A stretch of 64,000 nucleotides of DNA, taken from assembly GCF_000164865.1 (NCBI RefSeq), contig NC_014618.1, positions 1,364,001 through 1,428,000 of the forward strand, written 5' to 3'. Below are positions 17,379 to 25,351 of the stretch, one piece after another. Each line of letters begins with the position of its first letter. Position 1 is the first letter of the stretch. The translations under genes were made by a program, and so were the position numbers. Below the pieces are notes generated by a model that worked only from the letters and a program-made list of their open reading frames with translations, had not been told where the DNA came from and ran no database searches. The DNA comes from [Enterobacter] lignolyticus SCF1. GTDB taxonomy: Bacteria > Pseudomonadota > Gammaproteobacteria > Enterobacterales > Enterobacteriaceae.

Positions 17379-18391
17379 TCATCGAACGCGCCCGAGAGCT
17401 GGCTTTACGCGCACCCGGCAGAGTGGTCTTTCCGGATGCGCTGGACGAACGCGTACTGAAAGCGGCGCACTACCTGCAGCAGCACGCGCTGGCGCGCCCT
17501 ATTCTGGTCGCCAGCCCGTTCGCGCTGCGCCAGTTTGCCTTAAGCCACCGCATGGCGATGGACGGCATTCAGATCATTGACCCGCACAGCAACCGGCAGC
17601 TGCGCGAGGCGTTCGCCGGGCGCTGGCGCGCGCGCGCCGGAGAAAAAACGCCGCCGGACGCCGTTGAGAAGCTAAACGACCCGCTGATGTTCGCCGCGGC
17701 GATGGTGAGCGCAGGTCAGGCGGATGTCTGCATTGCCGGCAACCTCTCCTCAACGGCCAACGTGCTGCGCGCCGGGTTGCGCATTATCGGCCTGCAGCCG
17801 GGCTGCAAAACGCTGTCGTCAATTTTCCTGATGCTGCCGCAGTACGCCGGAACGGCGCTGGGTTTTGCCGATTGCAGCGTGGTGCCGCAGCCGACGGCGG
17901 CGCAGCTGGCGGATATCGCCATCGCCAGCGCCGACACCTGGCGGGCCATTACCGGCGTTGAGCCGCGCGTGGCGATGCTGTCGTTTTCCAGCAACGGCAG
18001 CGCCCGCCATCCCTGCGTCGCCAACGTGCAGCAGGCTTTGACTATCGTTCGCGAGCGCGCGCCGCAGCTTGTCGTCGATGGCGAACTGCAGTTTGACGCC
18101 GCCTTCGTCCCGGACGTCGCCGCGCAAAAAGCGCCCGACAGCCCGCTGCAGGGCAAGGCCAACGTGATGGTCTTCCCCTCGCTGGAGGCGGGCAACATTG
18201 GTTACAAAATCGCCCAGCGTATGGGGGGGTATCGCGCCGTTGGCCCGCTGATTCAGGGGCTTGCCGCGCCGCTTCACGACCTCTCCCGGGGCTGTAGCGT
18301 ACAGGAAATTATCGAACTGGCGTTGGTGGCAGCAGTGCCGCGCCAGACTGACGTGAGCCGCGAATGCGACTCGCACACACTGGTTGTATAG
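17375..18391 (+). CDS. eutD: phosphotransacetylase EutD
   Basis: A 338-residue phosphate acetyltransferase that converts acetyl-CoA to acetyl phosphate and regenerates CoA inside the compartment. It is the short, single-domain Pta type with typical motifs (FPDALDER near 20, ARHPCVANVQQA near 210, DSPLQGKANVMVFP near 250). The usual eut order places it between eutT and eutM. The start overlaps eutT by four bases. The C-terminus follows the family to within a few residues. Confidence 0.94.
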   Translation: MIIERARELALRAPGRVVFPDALDERVLKAAHYLQQHALARPILVASPFALRQFALSHRMAMDGIQIIDPHSNRQLREAFAGRWRARAGEKTPPDAVEKLNDPLMFAAAMVSAGQADVCIAGNLSSTANVLRAGLRIIGLQPGCKTLSSIFLMLPQYAGTALGFADCSVVPQPTAAQLADIAIASADTWRAITGVEPRVAMLSFSSNGSARHPCVANVQQALTIVRERAPQLVVDGELQFDAAFVPDVAAQKAPDSPLQGKANVMVFPSLEAGNIGYKIAQRMGGYRAVGPLIQGLAAPLHDLSRGCSVQEIIELALVAAVPRQTDVSRECDSHTLVV

Positions 18392-18430
18392 GTCCCGTTC
18401 TGGACCCCCTTTGATTAAGAGGAAAACACA

Positions 18431-18724
18431 ATGGAAGCATTAGGAATGATTGAAACCCGGGGCCTGGTTGCGCTGATTGAGGCCTCTGATGCGATGGTGA
18501 AAGCCGCACGCGTGAAGCTGGTTGGCGTGAAGCAGATTGGCGGCGGTCTGGTTACCGCGATGGTTCGCGGCGACGTCGCGGCCTGCAAAGCGGCAACCGA
18601 CGCAGGCGCCGCCGCGGCGCAGCGTATCGGCGAGCTGGTTTCCGTGCACGTGATCCCGCGTCCGCACGGCGATCTGGAAGAAGTGTTCCCGATCAGCTTC
18701 AAAGGCGACAGCAGCAACATGTAA
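18431..18724 (+). CDS. eutM: major shell protein EutM
   Basis: A 97-residue canonical single-domain BMC protein forming the flat hexamers that tile the shell. It begins MEALGMIETRGLVALIEASD and has the KxxK-bearing surface and pore-loop region near residues 37-41 (QIGGG) typical of EutM and PduA. An AAGAGGA site precedes it. It resembles EutK's N-terminal half within this operon. A REP pair follows, so eutN is 123 bp away instead of nearly abutting. Confidence 0.96.
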   Translation: MEALGMIETRGLVALIEASDAMVKAARVKLVGVKQIGGGLVTAMVRGDVAACKAATDAGAAAAQRIGELVSVHVIPRPHGDLEEVFPISFKGDSSNM

Positions 18725-18743
18725 TGGCTCAATGCCGCATCGG

Positions 18744-18826
18744 TGCCGGAAGGCGGCGTAAACGCCTTATCCGGCCTACGGGTACGCATTCATCGTAGGC
18801 CGGATAAGCGAAGCACCCTCCGGCAA
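18744..18826. repeat. REP pair (BIME) between eutM and eutN
   Basis: Two inverted REP units: one ends in CTTATCCGGCCTACG (to 18780), the other starts GTAGGCCGGATAAG (from 18795). Each folds on itself and the pair also folds together. It lies inside the eut transcript. Confidence 0.92.
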
Positions 18827-18847
18827 ATCTCACCCACGGAGGCGGGT

Positions 18848-19135
18848 ATGAAACTGGCAGTCGTCACTGGACAAATCGTTTGTACCGTACGCCATCAGGG
18901 GCTGGCGCATGACAAATTGCTGATGGTGGAAATGATCGATGCCCAGGGAAATCCCGACGGGCAGTGCGCCGTCGCTATCGACAGCATCGGGGCGGGCGCC
19001 GGTGAGTGGGTGCTGCTGGTCAGCGGCAGCTCCGCGCGTCAGGCGTACGAGCGCGAATCGTCGCCTGTCGACCTGTGCGTGATTGGCATCGTTGATGAAG
19101 CGGTGGCTGGCGGTCAGGTGATTTTCCACAAATAG
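18848..19135 (+). CDS. eutN: pentameric shell vertex protein EutN
   Basis: A 95-residue member of the EutN/CcmL family, whose pentamers cap shell vertices. The chosen ATG (MKLAVVTGQIVCTVRH) follows GGAGGCGGGT and gives the standard length; reading further upstream would translate the REP repeat. Conserved GAGxGEWVLLVSGSSAR lies near residue 50. It is followed by eutE after 11 bp. Confidence 0.95.
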   Translation: MKLAVVTGQIVCTVRHQGLAHDKLLMVEMIDAQGNPDGQCAVAIDSIGAGAGEWVLLVSGSSARQAYERESSPVDLCVIGIVDEAVAGGQVIFHK

Positions 19136-19146
19136 GACTGAACATC

Positions 19147-20550
19147 ATGAATCAACAGGATATTGAACAGGTGGTGAAAGCGGTGCTGCTGAAGATGAAA
19201 GACAGCAGCCAGCCCGCCTGCGCCGTTCATGAAATGGGCGTCTTCGCCTCCCTGGATGACGCGGTCGCGGCGGCAAAAGCGGCGCAGCAGGGGCTGAAGA
19301 GCGTGGCCATGCGCCAGCTGGCCATTCACGCTATCCGTGAAGCAGGCGAAAAGCACGCCAGAGAATTAGCGGAACTTGCCGTTGCCGAAACCGGCATGGG
19401 ACGCGTCGACGATAAATTTGCCAAAAACGTGGCGCAGGCGCGCGGCACGCCGGGCGTGGAGTGCCTGTCCCCGCAGGTGCTGACCGGCGATAACGGCCTG
19501 ACGCTGATTGAAAACGCGCCGTGGGGCGTGGTGGCTTCGGTGACCCCGTCCACCAACCCGGCGGCGACGGTGATTAACAACGCCATCAGCCTGATTGCCG
19601 CGGGCAACAGCGTCGTGTTCGCTCCCCATCCGGCGGCGAAAGGCGTTTCCCAGCGGGCAATCACGCTGCTCAACCAGGCGGTGGTGGCAGCTGGCGGACC
19701 GGAAAACCTGCTGGTGACTGTGGCGAACCCGGATATCGAAACCGCCCAGCGCCTGTTTAAGTACCCCGGTATTGGCCTGCTGGTGGTGACCGGCGGCGAG
19801 GCGGTGGTTGAGGCGGCGCGTAAGCACACCAACAAACGTCTGATTGCCGCTGGCGCCGGTAACCCGCCGGTGGTGGTCGATGAGACCGCCGATCTGGCGC
19901 GCGCGGCGCAGTCTATCGTCAAAGGCGCGTCGTTTGATAACAACATTATCTGCGCCGACGAGAAGGTGCTGATCGTGGTGGATAGCGTCGCCGACGAGCT
20001 GATGCGCCTGATGGAAGGCCAGCAGGCCGTCAGGCTTACCGCTGACCAGGCCGAAGCGCTCCAGCCAGTGCTGCTGAAGAATATCGATGAGCGCGGCAAA
20101 GGCGCCGTCAGCCGCGACTGGGTCGGCCGCGATGCGGGCAAAATCGCCGCGGCGATAAATCTTCCGGTGCCAGAGCAAACGCGTCTGCTGTTCGTCGAAA
20201 CCGCCGCCGACCATCCGTTTGCCGTCACCGAACTGATGATGCCGGTTCTCCCGGTCGTGCGGGCGGCTAACGTTGAAGAGGCTATCGCGCTGGCGGTCCG
20301 GCTCGAAGGCGGCTGCCACCACACGGCGGCAATGCACTCGCGCAATATCGACAATATGAACCAGATGGCGAATGCCATTGATACCAGCATTTTTGTCAAA
20401 AACGGGCCGTGCATCGCCGGGCTGGGGCTGGGCGGCGAAGGCTGGACCACCATGACGATTACCACGCCTACCGGGGAAGGGGTAACCAGCGCGCGCACTT
20501 TTGTACGTCTGCGTCGCTGCGTACTGGTGGATGCATTCCGCATCGTCTAA
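19147..20550 (+). CDS. eutE: acetaldehyde dehydrogenase (acylating) EutE
   Basis: A 467-residue CoA-acylating aldehyde dehydrogenase that turns acetaldehyde, NAD and CoA into acetyl-CoA. The first 18 residues (MNQQDIEQVVKAVLLKM...) form the amphipathic helix that targets cargo to the compartment. The NAD-binding core contains TPSTNPAATVI near 138, and the catalytic cysteine is in DNNIICADEK near residue 263. Typical full length. It ends 10 bp before eutJ. Confidence 0.96.
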   Translation: MNQQDIEQVVKAVLLKMKDSSQPACAVHEMGVFASLDDAVAAAKAAQQGLKSVAMRQLAIHAIREAGEKHARELAELAVAETGMGRVDDKFAKNVAQARGTPGVECLSPQVLTGDNGLTLIENAPWGVVASVTPSTNPAATVINNAISLIAAGNSVVFAPHPAAKGVSQRAITLLNQAVVAAGGPENLLVTVANPDIETAQRLFKYPGIGLLVVTGGEAVVEAARKHTNKRLIAAGAGNPPVVVDETADLARAAQSIVKGASFDNNIICADEKVLIVVDSVADELMRLMEGQQAVRLTADQAEALQPVLLKNIDERGKGAVSRDWVGRDAGKIAAAINLPVPEQTRLLFVETAADHPFAVTELMMPVLPVVRAANVEEAIALAVRLEGGCHHTAAMHSRNIDNMNQMANAIDTSIFVKNGPCIAGLGLGGEGWTTMTITTPTGEGVTSARTFVRLRRCVLVDAFRIV

Positions 20551-20560
20551 GGAGAGAGAA

Positions 20561-21400
20561 ATGGCGCGCGACGAACAACGCTGGCTCACCCCCAGGCTGC
20601 AAAACGCGGCGGATCTGTGCAATCAGCCTCCCGCCGCCAGCGAATCACCGCTGTGGCTGGGGGTTGATTTGGGCACCTGCGACGTGGTGTCGATGGTTGT
20701 CGACAGCGACGGCCAGCCGGTGGCGGTGTGCCTTGACTGGGCCGACGTCGTGCGTGACGGCATCGTCTGGGATTTCTTCGGCGCCGTCACTATCGTGCGC
20801 CGCCATCTCGATACCCTCGAACGGCAGCTCGGCCGGCGCTTTACCCATGCGGCGACCTCGTTTCCGCCGGGCACCGACCCGCGTATCTCCATCAATGTGC
20901 TGGAGTCTGCCGGGCTGAACGTGAGCCATGTGCTGGATGAGCCGACTGCGGTGGCGGAATTGCTGGCGCTCGACAACGCGGGCGTCGTGGACATCGGCGG
21001 CGGCACCACCGGGATCGCCATCGTTAAGCGGGGCAAGGTGACGTATTCGGCGGATGAAGCGACCGGCGGTCACCACATTTCCCTGACCCTGGCCGGAAAC
21101 CGCCGCATGCCGCTGGAAGAGGCGGAACAGTTCAAACGCAGCAACGCGCGCGACATTTGGCCGGTGGTAAAACCGGTGTACGAAAAGATGGCGGAGATTG
21201 TCGCCCGTCATATTGAAGGGTAAGGGATCGCGGATTTATGGCTGGCGGGCGGCGCCTGTATGCAGCCGGGCGTGGAGGCGCTGTTTCGTCAGCGCTTCCC
21301 GGACTTAGCGGTGCATCTGCCGCAGCACAGCCTGTTTATGACGCCGCTGGCGATAGCCAACAGCGGGAAAGAGAAAGCGGAGGGAATCTATGCAAGCTGA
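20561..21400 (+). pseudogene. eutJ: eutJ, chaperone-like ASKHA gene interrupted by an in-frame TAA
   Basis: The frame starts at ATG 20561 and reads as EutJ for 220 codons, then meets TAA at 21221-21223, right after EIVARHIEG. Without that codon the frame continues to TGA at 21398-21400, giving 279 residues, the normal EutJ length, and the downstream part is clearly EutJ (LWLAGGACMQPG, FMTPLAIANS). From memory the normal residue here is Gln, so one C-to-T change explains the stop. The short product keeps the two N-terminal ATPase motifs (GVDLGTCD, VVDIGGGTTG) but lacks the C-terminal nucleotide-binding segment. EutJ's exact role is unproven. The intact reading would overlap eutG by 11 bp. Confidence 0.9.
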
Positions 21401-22577
21401 ACTGCAGACGGCGCTGTTTCAGGCCTTCGATACCCTGAATCTGCAGCACCTGAAGACCTTCAGCGTTCCGCCGGTGACGCTGTGCGGTCTCGGCGCGCTC
21501 AGCGCCTGCGGCCCGCAGGCGCAAACGCGCGGCTTAAGCCATCTGTTCGTGATGGTCGACAGCTTCCTGCACCAGGCGGGAATGACCGCTGGGCTTGAGC
21601 GCAGCCTGGCGATGAAGGGCGTGGCGATGACGGTGTGGCCGTGCCCGGTGGGCGAGCCCTGCATTACCGACGTCTGCGCGGCGGTGGCGCAGCTGCGCGA
21701 GTCGAAGTGCGACGGCGTGGCGGCTTTCGGCGGCGGTTCGGTGCTGGATGCGGCGAAAGCGGTCGCGCTGTTGGTGACCAACCCTGACCGGACGCTGGCT
21801 GAAATGACGGAGCGGAGCGTACTGCGTCCGCGCCTGCCGCTGATTGCGATACCCACTACCGCCGGAACCGGTTCAGAAACCACCAACGTGACGGTGATTA
21901 TCGATGCGGTGAGCGGGCGCAAGCAGGTGCTGGCGCACGCGTCTCTGATGCCGGATCTGGCGATTCTCGACGCCGCGCTGACGGAAGGGGTACCGCCGCA
22001 CGTGACAGCGATGACCGGGATTGACGCCCTGACCCACGCCGTCGAGGCCTACAGCGCCCTCAACGCGACGCCGTTTACCGACAGCCTGGCGATTGGCGCG
22101 ATAGCGATGATCGGCAAGTCGCTGCCGAAAGCGGTGGGCTACGGTCATGATCTTGCCGCGCGGGAGAGCATGCTGCTCGCCTCCTGCATGGCGGGGATGG
22201 CGTTTTCCAGCGCCGGGCTGGGGCTGTGCCATGCCATGGCGCATCAGCCGGGCGCCGCATTGCACATTCCGCACGGGCAGGCGAACGCCATGCTGCTGCC
22301 GACGGTGATGGGCTTTAACCGCATGGTCTGCCGCGAACGCTTTAGCCACATCGGGCGGGCGTTAACCAACAGGAAATCTGACGATCGCGATGCCATCAAT
22401 GCAGTCAGTGAGTTGATTGCTGAGGTGGGCCAGAGCAAACGGCTGGCGGATGTTGGCGCAAAAGCAGACCACTACGGCGCCTGGGCGCAGGCCGCGCTGA
22501 CTGATATTTGTATACGCAGCAACCCACGCACCGCCTCGCAGGAGCAGGTTATCGACCTGTACGCGGCGGCGCAATAA
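21390..22577 (+). CDS. eutG: iron-dependent alcohol dehydrogenase EutG
   Basis: A 395-residue group III alcohol dehydrogenase that reduces acetaldehyde to ethanol and recycles NADH within the compartment. The GGGSVLDAAK nucleotide-binding motif is near residue 113, and metal-binding histidines occur in GLCHAMAHQPGA and HIPHGQANA. It has its own GGAGGG site. Its start lies in the last codons of the unbroken eutJ frame, so translation was probably coupled to eutJ; the eutJ stop now ends translation 167 bp earlier. Confidence 0.95.
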   Translation: MQAELQTALFQAFDTLNLQHLKTFSVPPVTLCGLGALSACGPQAQTRGLSHLFVMVDSFLHQAGMTAGLERSLAMKGVAMTVWPCPVGEPCITDVCAAVAQLRESKCDGVAAFGGGSVLDAAKAVALLVTNPDRTLAEMTERSVLRPRLPLIAIPTTAGTGSETTNVTVIIDAVSGRKQVLAHASLMPDLAILDAALTEGVPPHVTAMTGIDALTHAVEAYSALNATPFTDSLAIGAIAMIGKSLPKAVGYGHDLAARESMLLASCMAGMAFSSAGLGLCHAMAHQPGAALHIPHGQANAMLLPTVMGFNRMVCRERFSHIGRALTNRKSDDRDAINAVSELIAEVGQSKRLADVGAKADHYGAWAQAALTDICIRSNPRTASQEQVIDLYAAAQ

Positions 22578-22595
22578 AGCATACCCGTCGCCGCA

Positions 22596-22677
22596 TTGCC
22601 TGATGGCGCTGCGCTTATCAGGCCTACGAGCACAGGAAATGTAGGCCGGATAAGGCGGTTACGCCGCCATCCGGCAA
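22596..22677. repeat. REP pair (BIME) between eutG and eutH
   Basis: A REP unit GCCTGATGGCGCTGCGC...GGCCTACG (22598-22628) is followed by an inverted unit GTAGGCCGGATAAGGCG...CCGGCAA (22641-22677). It fills most of the 136-bp gap inside the operon. Confidence 0.93.
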
Positions 22678-22713
22678 TGAGGCGACCCATAACAACAGGC
22701 AGGGAGAAGGGCT

Positions 22714-23940
22714 ATGGGAATTAACGAAATCATCATGTACATCATGATGTTCTTTATGCTGATTGCCGCCGTGGACAGGATCCTGTCGCAGTTCGGCGGG
22801 TCGGCGCGCTTCCTCGGTAAATTTGGCAAAAGCATCGAGGGATCCGGCGGCCAGTTTGAAGAAGGGTTTATGGCGATGGGCGCGCTGGGACTGGCGATGG
22901 TCGGGATGACCGCGCTGGCGCCGGTACTGGCGAAGCTGCTCGGGCCGGTGATTATACCGCTGTATGAAATGCTGGGCGCTAACCCGTCGATGTTTGCCGG
23001 TACGCTGCTGGCGTGCGATATGGGCGGCTTCTTCCTCGCCAAAGAGCTGGCGGGCGGCGACGTTGCCGCGTGGCTCTACTCCGGCCTGATCCTCGGCGCG
23101 ATGATGGGGCCAACCATCGTATTCTCCATTCCGGTGGCGCTCGGCATTATTGAGCCGTCCGACCGCCGCTATCTGGCGCTCGGCGTGCTGGCGGGCATCG
23201 TCACCATCCCCGTCGGCTGTATTGCGGGGGGCTTAGTGGCGATGTACTCCGGCGTCGAGATCAACGGCCAGCCGGTGGAGTTCACCTTCGCGCTGATCCT
23301 GATGAACATGATCCCGGTGATCATCGTCGCCGTACTGGTGGCGCTGGGGCTAAAGTTTATCCCGGAAAAAATGATTAATGGCTTTCAGATCTTCGCCAAG
23401 TTTCTCGTGGCGCTGATCACCATCGGTCTGGCGGCGGCGGTGGTGAAATTCCTGCTGGGCTGGGATCTGATCCCCGGGCTCGACCCGATCTTTATGGCCC
23501 CTGGCGACAAGCCAGGCGAGGTGATGCGCGCCATTGAGGTGATCGGCTCTATCTCCTGCGTACTGCTCGGGGCCTACCCGATGGTGCTGCTGCTGACCCG
23601 CTGGTTTGAAAAGCCGCTGATGCGCGTCGGCGGTGTGCTGAAAATCAACAATATGGCCGCAGGCGGTATGGTCGCCACGCTGGCGAACAATATCCCGATG
23701 TTCGGCATGATGAAGCAGATGGACACCCGCGGCAAAGTGATTAACTGCGCCTTCGCCGTGTCTGCCGCCTTCGCGCTGGGCGATCACCTGGGCTTCGCGG
23801 CGGCCAACATGAACGCCATGATCTTCCCGATGATCGTCGGCAAGCTGGTTGGCGGCGTGACGGCGATTGGCGTGGCGATGCTGCTGGTGCCAAAAGAGGA
23901 AAACATCCCCGCGAAAGCGCAGGCGGAGGCGCAACCGTGA
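22714..23940 (+). CDS. eutH: ethanolamine permease EutH
   Basis: A 408-residue integral membrane protein with roughly ten to eleven hydrophobic segments. It is the dedicated transporter of the operon and helps take up ethanolamine at low concentration or low pH in Salmonella, where uncharged substrate otherwise diffuses in. Start MGINEIIMYIMMFFML follows AGGGAGAAGG. The C-terminus is short and charged. The stop overlaps the GTG start of eutA by four bases. Confidence 0.94.
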   Translation: MGINEIIMYIMMFFMLIAAVDRILSQFGGSARFLGKFGKSIEGSGGQFEEGFMAMGALGLAMVGMTALAPVLAKLLGPVIIPLYEMLGANPSMFAGTLLACDMGGFFLAKELAGGDVAAWLYSGLILGAMMGPTIVFSIPVALGIIEPSDRRYLALGVLAGIVTIPVGCIAGGLVAMYSGVEINGQPVEFTFALILMNMIPVIIVAVLVALGLKFIPEKMINGFQIFAKFLVALITIGLAAAVVKFLLGWDLIPGLDPIFMAPGDKPGEVMRAIEVIGSISCVLLGAYPMVLLLTRWFEKPLMRVGGVLKINNMAAGGMVATLANNIPMFGMMKQMDTRGKVINCAFAVSAAFALGDHLGFAAANMNAMIFPMIVGKLVGGVTAIGVAMLLVPKEENIPAKAQAEAQP

Positions 23941-25340
23941 ACACGCGCCAGCTACTCAGCGTCGGTATCGATATCGGCACCACCACCACTCAGGTTATCT
24001 TCTCGCGCCTGGAGCTGGTGAACCGCGCGGCAGTGTCGCAGGTGCCGCGCTACGAGTTCATCAAACGCGAAATTAGCTGGCAAAGCCCGGTCTTCTTCAC
24101 CCCTGTCGACAGGCAGGGCGGGCTGAAGGAGGCGGAACTTAAGGCGCTGATTCTGGCGCAGTATCAGGCGGCAGGCATGGCCCCTGAAGCCGTGGACTCC
24201 GGGGCGATCATTATCACCGGCGAGAGCGCGAAAACCCGCAACGCCAGGGCGGCCGTGATGGCGCTGTCGCAGTCGCTGGGGGATTTTGTCGTCGCCAGCG
24301 CCGGTCCGCACCTCGAATCGGTGATTGCCGGGCACGGCGCCGGGGCGCAGCCCCTGTCGCAGCAGCGGATGTGTCGGGTGCTGAACATCGATATCGGCGG
24401 CGGCACTGCCAACTACGCCCTGTTTGAAGCAGGAAAAATTAGCGGCACCGCCTGTCTGAACGTCGGCGGCCGCCTGCTGGAGACCGACGGCCAGGGGCGC
24501 GTGGTTTACGCCCATCGGCCCGGGCAGATGATTGTCGATGCGGTGTTCGGCGCAGGTACCGACGCCCGCGCGTTGACTGCGGCGCAGCTGGCGCAGGTGG
24601 CGCGCCGGATGGCGAGCCTCATCGTTGAGGTTATCGACGGTTCGCTCTCGCCGCTGGCGCAAGCGCTGATGCAAACCGGATTGCTCCCGGCGGGCGTGAA
24701 GCCGGAGGTGATCACCCTTTCCGGCGGCGTCGGCGAGTGCTACCGCCATCAGCCTGCCGACCCGTTCTGTTATTCCGATATCGGGCCGCTGCTGGCCACT
24801 GCGCTGCATGAACATCCGCGCCTGCGCGAGATGAACGTGCAGTTTCCGGCGCAAACCGTACGCGCCACGGTGATTGGCGCCGGGGCGCATACCCTGTCGC
24901 TGTCGGGCAGCACCATCTGGCTGGAGAACGTTCAGCTGCCGCTGCGCAATCTGCCGGTGGCGATCCCGGCGGACGCGTCGGACCTGGTCAGCGCCTGGCG
25001 GCAGGCGCTGATGCAGCTCGACCTGGATCCACAGACTGACGCGTACGTGCTGGCGCTGCCCGCCTCGCTGCCCGTGCGCTACGCCGCATTACTTTCGGTC
25101 ATCGACGCGCTGCGGGCGTTCGTCGCGCGTTTTCCTAACCCGCATCCCCTGCTGCTGGTGGCCGAACAGGATTTTGGTAAGGCCCTGGGCATGCTGTTGC
25201 GCCCGCAGTTACCGCAACTCCCGCTGGCGGTCATTGACGAAGTATCCGTCCGGGCGGGGGACTATATCGACATTGGTACGCCTCTTTTTGGCGGCTCGGT
25301 TGTGCCGGTGACGGTGAAATCACTCGCATTTCCTTCCTGA
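23937..25340 (+). CDS. eutA: ethanolamine ammonia-lyase reactivase EutA
   Basis: A 467-residue ASKHA-fold ATPase that removes damaged cobalamin from EutBC so fresh adenosylcobalamin can bind. Nucleotide motifs are present: GIDIGTTTTQ near residue 10, NIDIGGGTANYA near 150, and a TLSGGVGE turn near 260. It begins at GTG, overlapping eutH (GTGA). In E. coli K-12 a prophage separates eutA from eutB; here the two are 11 bp apart and the junction is clean. Confidence 0.95.
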   Translation: MNTRQLLSVGIDIGTTTTQVIFSRLELVNRAAVSQVPRYEFIKREISWQSPVFFTPVDRQGGLKEAELKALILAQYQAAGMAPEAVDSGAIIITGESAKTRNARAAVMALSQSLGDFVVASAGPHLESVIAGHGAGAQPLSQQRMCRVLNIDIGGGTANYALFEAGKISGTACLNVGGRLLETDGQGRVVYAHRPGQMIVDAVFGAGTDARALTAAQLAQVARRMASLIVEVIDGSLSPLAQALMQTGLLPAGVKPEVITLSGGVGECYRHQPADPFCYSDIGPLLATALHEHPRLREMNVQFPAQTVRATVIGAGAHTLSLSGSTIWLENVQLPLRNLPVAIPADASDLVSAWRQALMQLDLDPQTDAYVLALPASLPVRYAALLSVIDALRAFVARFPNPHPLLLVAEQDFGKALGMLLRPQLPQLPLAVIDEVSVRAGDYIDIGTPLFGGSVVPVTVKSLAFPS

Positions 25341-25351
25341 GGGAACGACTT

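Noticed and set aside
19366..20622. Long minus-strand open frames opposite eutE
   Set aside because: They are shadows of a conserved dehydrogenase gene.
21238..21438. Short frame starting at ATG inside the eutJ remnant
   Set aside because: It is out of frame with eutJ, has no ribosome-binding site and resembles no protein. It is not evidence for restart of EutJ.
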